Below are positions 61,555 through 64,000 of a DNA stretch of 64,000 bases, piece by piece. The DNA lies in the NCBI RefSeq assembly GCF_020523985.1, contig NZ_JAIVKM010000001.1, positions 744,001 to 808,000 of the forward strand. The letters run 5' to 3'. The notes under the pieces were generated by a model, which saw only the letters and a list, made by a program, of their open reading frames with translations, was not told where the DNA came from and searched no databases. Made by a program: the position numbers and the translations under genes. This DNA is from Mangrovibacter yixingensis (GTDB taxonomy: Bacteria; Pseudomonadota; Gammaproteobacteria; Enterobacterales; Enterobacteriaceae). Within the stretch, counting starts at the first letter, position 1. Each line of letters starts with the position of its first letter.

Positions 61555-62117
61555 TACATGCTCCTCTTTGTCATAGCAATTATGTAACGTGCTGGCTGGT
61601 TGTGAGTTTTAAATTGCGAGCTGCCATATAGCCGATAACGCAGGCAGTCACCTTCATCCAATTGGTGAGTGGTATTTTCAATAGTCAGTTCAAGTGCACC
61701 TGCTAACACCACCAGATGGTGCTCATGGCCCGCAAATGCTGGTTGTGCATACTGAATGCATTGGTTTGCGAGCAAATTCCCTTCGATAACTTCCAGACAC
61801 AGTTCAGCGCCAGGTGGTGAAACAATACGGCGCAGAAAACCGTTGTTATCATCTTGCCAGGTCTCCTGGTCTTTACGGCGAATCAGTGGTGTAAAGTTTT
61901 GCTCAAGGGGGGCAAGTAGCTGCGATATGGTCAGGGAGTAGGTACTGGCGAGCCGTCCGAGCGTATCTGCCGTAGGGCTGACTTCACCATTTTCAATACG
62001 TGACAAACTTGCGCGGCTAACGCCACAGTGTTCAGACAGTTGTTGTAGTGTCAAACCACGTGCGACTCGTAAGTTTCGTAATGATATGGCCAGCGCCTGC
62101 ATGGGGAGGTTATTCAT
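61554..62117 (-). CDS. XRE-cupin transcriptional regulator
   Basis: A 187-aa DNA-binding protein: N-terminal helix-turn-helix at about residues 20-58 (LTLQQLSEHCGVSRASLSRIENGEVSP) and C-terminal cupin_2 fold (GHEHHLVVLAGALELTIENTTHQLDEGDCLRY). This is the architecture of PuuR and YdcN-like regulators, where the cupin senses a small ligand. It is the first gene of a two-gene operon with the GNAT enzyme, and a 21-base inverted repeat lies 22 bases before its ATG, suggesting autoregulation. Ligand unknown. Confidence 0.88.
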   Translation of the reverse strand: MNNLPMQALAISLRNLRVARGLTLQQLSEHCGVSRASLSRIENGEVSPTADTLGRLASTYSLTISQLLAPLEQNFTPLIRRKDQETWQDDNNGFLRRIVSPPGAELCLEVIEGNLLANQCIQYAQPAFAGHEHHLVVLAGALELTIENTTHQLDEGDCLRYRLYGSSQFKTHNQPARYIIAMTKRSM

Positions 62118-62138
62118 AACTCACCTTTATTTTCTCGT

Positions 62139-62159
62139 TTAAGGGAAAATATCCCTTAA
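62139..62159. promoter_or_regulatory. Inverted repeat, likely operator of the XRE-cupin gene
   Basis: TTAAGGGA and TCCCTTAA, perfect eight-base arms with a five-base spacer. Related half-sites AAGGGA recur at 62221-62228, 62265-62272 and 62277-62284 (ATAAGGGA, ATAAGGGA, GCAAGGGA). Confidence 0.65.
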
Positions 62160-62508
62160 TTGAGATTATTGCAACAGAGAGACAGCAACAGGTATATATC
62201 CCTCATCTCTCATGGGCAGGATAAGGGAAAGAGAGCTGGCAGAGAATAAATGTGAATGGGTAAAATAAGGGAATACGCAAGGGAAATTATTCCATGAAAT
62301 TTTTGATATTATTGTTTTTCGGTTTTCATATTTTTTATAAATAAAACAATTGGATAAAAAAATAAAGTGCAGATTTTTACGCATCTATCATAAGTAATTT
62401 GAATTAATGGATTATTCTTGCGCATACAGGGTTTATAGCGATATTGACTTTGTTTTTTTCAGTGGCATGATGCGCTCACTTTGTGGCCTCCCTCACGGTT
62501 TTACTTTA

Positions 62509-63657
62509 ATGCGTACCTACTCTCGCCCAGTGCAATTACTGCTCTGTGGGCTACTTTTGTTGACTCTGGCGATTGCTGTTTTGAACACGCTTGTGCCGCT
62601 CTGGCTTGCTCATGAGCAATTGCCTGTCTGGCAAGTGGGGATTGTCAGCTCATCATATTTTTCAGGAAATTTATTGGGTACGGTACTGGCAGGATGGTTG
62701 ATTAAACGCCTGGGCTTTAACCGCAGCTACTATCTTGCCGCAATTATTTTTGCCGTTGGTAGTGCAGGGTTAGGGCTCACAGTCGGATTTTGGTCATGGT
62801 CTGTTTGGCGTTTTATCGCAGGGATTGGCTGTGCATTACTGTGGGTCGTAGTTGAAAGCGCGCTTATGTGTGGTGGTACTTCTGCTAACCGTGGGCGTCT
62901 TCTGGCGGCCTATATGATGGTGTATTACGTTGGGACAGTTATCGGGCAATTGCTGGTCAGTAAAGTGAACACCGCACTGCTCAGCGTGCTGCCATGGGCT
63001 GTGGCGCTTGTTTTATCTGGAATGCTTCCACTGCTCTTTACCCGGATTACTGCGATGGAAAATATTAATCACCAGAGTACACCCGTATTTAGCATGTTGC
63101 GGTTGCGTCAGGCGAGACTGGGGGTTAATGGTTGTGTAATTTCAGGCGTTGTACTGGGCTCTCTGTACGGTTTAATGCCATTGTGGCTAAATCACCAGAA
63201 TTATACTGATTCACAAACCGGTTTTTGGATGGCGCTAATGGTGAGTGCTGGCATTGTCGGGCAGTGGCCCGTTGGACGCCTGGCAGAGCGTTATGGTCGT
63301 TTACTGGTACTGCGCGTGCAGGTTTTTATTGTCATTATGGCCTGTGTTGCCATGTTATCTCAGGCAGCGCTCGCTCCTGCTTTGTTTATTCTTGGGGCTG
63401 CCGGGTTCACGCTTTACCCGGTTGCTATGGCTTGGGCATGTGAAAGGGTTGCCCCGCATCAGTTAGTTTCCATGAACCAGTCGCTACTGCTTAGTTATAC
63501 GGTTGGTAGTCTCCTGGGGCCAATGTTAACTGCGATGCTGATGCAGCGTTACTCTGACAGCCTGTTGTTTATTACTATTGGTGCTGTGGCGTTTATTTAC
63601 CTGCTGATGTTGCTGCGCAAGGCTGGAAAACACCCTACGCCTGTTGCTCATGCCTGA
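62509..63657 (+). CDS. ycaD: MFS transporter YcaD
   Basis: Inner-membrane major facilitator of 382 aa, the E. coli length, with 12 predicted spans. Signatures include [64 protein letters not shown] and [29 protein letters not shown]. Substrate unknown. ATG at 62509 ([11 protein letters not shown]) is preferred over upstream in-frame ATGs because it coincides with E. coli; its ribosome binding site is weak. Confidence 0.9.
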   Translation: MRTYSRPVQLLLCGLLLLTLAIAVLNTLVPLWLAHEQLPVWQVGIVSSSYFSGNLLGTVLAGWLIKRLGFNRSYYLAAIIFAVGSAGLGLTVGFWSWSVWRFIAGIGCALLWVVVESALMCGGTSANRGRLLAAYMMVYYVGTVIGQLLVSKVNTALLSVLPWAVALVLSGMLPLLFTRITAMENINHQSTPVFSMLRLRQARLGVNGCVISGVVLGSLYGLMPLWLNHQNYTDSQTGFWMALMVSAGIVGQWPVGRLAERYGRLLVLRVQVFIVIMACVAMLSQAALAPALFILGAAGFTLYPVAMAWACERVAPHQLVSMNQSLLLSYTVGSLLGPMLTAMLMQRYSDSLLFITIGAVAFIYLLMLLRKAGKHPTPVAHA

Positions 63658-63660
63658 TAA

Positions 63661-63692
63661 AAAAGCCTCTGCATAGCAGAGGCTTGAGCCTG
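63661..63692 (+). terminator. Terminator after ycaD
   Basis: Ten-base perfect stem AAGCCTCTGC/GCAGAGGCTT with loop ATA, eight bases past the stop. The T-run is short on plus; on minus TTTTTTATC follows. Confidence 0.6.
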
Positions 63693-63780
63693 ATGACAAA
63701 CCTCATGTACGCACAGACGAGAGGATGTCACCCAATAAAAAACCAGGAAAATCAATTCATTTATTTTCGGCTGCTAACTA

Positions 63781-63816
63781 AAAAGAAGGGAAAAACTACG
63801 CATTTCCCTTCTTTTT
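63781..63816. terminator. Bidirectional terminator between ycaD and pflA
   Basis: Thirteen-base perfect stem AAAAGAAGGGAAA/TTTCCCTTCTTTT, T-rich on both sides. Confidence 0.85.
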
Positions 63817-63829
63817 CATCAATCTGAAT

Positions 63830-63850
63830 GCCTCTGCATAGTTGAGGCTT
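63830..63850 (-). repeat. Imperfect copy of the ycaD-terminator hairpin
   Basis: GCCTCTGCATAG is repeated exactly from 63665-63676; here the second arm is GAGGC, forming a shorter hairpin downstream of pflA. Confidence 0.5.
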
Positions 63851-63885
63851 TCCAAATCTGTGAATGTGTACAGGCTGGCTCGGGC

Positions 63886-64000
63886 TTAGTACATCACTTT
63901 ATGCCCATATTGCTCCAGAATCCCTTTAACACGCTCCATCGTCTCTTTCTTCGGTGGTTTGATGCCATCAAGTTTATATTCTTCACCCATCGCCACCCAT
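63886..64000 (-). CDS. pflA: Pyruvate formate-lyase activating enzyme PflA, 3' end
   Basis: Only the last 38 residues are in the window: WVAMGEEYKLDGIKPPKKET followed by MERVKGILEQYGHKVMY, matching the C-terminus of E. coli PflA, the radical-SAM enzyme that installs the glycyl radical on PflB. The catalytic CxxxCxxC part lies outside. Followed by a 13-base-pair terminator. Confidence 0.93.
   Translation of the reverse strand, partial: WVAMGEEYKLDGIKPPKKETMERVKGILEQYGHKVMY

Overview
This window is a chromosomal segment of a member of the Enterobacterales, most likely family Enterobacteriaceae. It carries, in order and orientation, nearly the whole Escherichia coli block from gsiD to pflA: gsiD, rimO, bssR, gstB, dacC, deoR, ybjG, mdfA, ybjJ, rybB, ybjL, ybjM, grxA, ybjC-nfsA-rimK-ybjN, potFGHI, ybjO, rlmC, artJ, artPIQM, ybjP, amiD, ybjST-ltaE, hcr-hcp, lysO, aqpZ, ybjD, cspD, clpSA, infA, aat, cydDC, trxB, lrp, ftsK, lolA, rarA, serS, ycaD, pflA. 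Proteins such as ClpA, InfA and SerS are nearly collinear with the E. coli ones. BssR, DeoR and GstB are clearly more diverged, so this is not Escherichia or Salmonella; I cannot name the genus. There is no prophage, insertion sequence, CRISPR array or rRNA, and I found no tRNA.

Layout. 1-9.5 kb: end of the glutathione importer, ribosomal S12 modification, biofilm and cell-wall genes, two tandem PAP2 phosphatases behind a PmrA-type box, and two MFS transporters. 9.5-14.2 kb: an accessory insert absent from the E. coli order, with a TonB-dependent receptor, a metal-chelate-type binding protein, Zur-type ribosomal protein paralogues L31B and L36B, and a methyltransferase. 14.3-20.2 kb: the small RNA RybB with a sigma-E promoter, ybjL, ybjM, grxA and the ybjC-nfsA-rimK-ybjN operon. 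20.7-30.5 kb: putrescine (potFGHI) and arginine (artJ, artPIQM) importers. 30.7-42.6 kb: cell-envelope, oxidoreductase and nitrosative-stress genes, lysine export, water channel and an OLD-family protein. 42.8-61 kb: housekeeping block for proteolysis, translation, cytochrome bd assembly, thiol redox, Lrp, chromosome segregation and lipoprotein sorting. 61-64 kb: an XRE-cupin regulator with a GNAT enzyme, ycaD, and the 3' end of pflA.

The regulatory sites are often better preserved than expected and tie the genes to known circuits: Zur (rpmE2-rpmJ2), PmrA (ybjG operon), sigma-E (rybB), ArgR (two tandem double boxes, artJ and artP), NsrR plus FNR (hcp-hcr) and LexA (ftsK). Three strong palindromes have no assigned regulator: one directly before the TonB receptor, one before bssR, and one before the XRE-cupin gene.

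Compared with E. coli the window lacks ybjI, rcdA, ybjQ, poxB, ybjX, macAB, serW and dmsABC at their usual sites. The most system-like novelties are the TonB receptor/binding-protein pair next to a Zur-controlled ribosomal pair, and the XRE-cupin/GNAT pair with its cluster of operator-like motifs.
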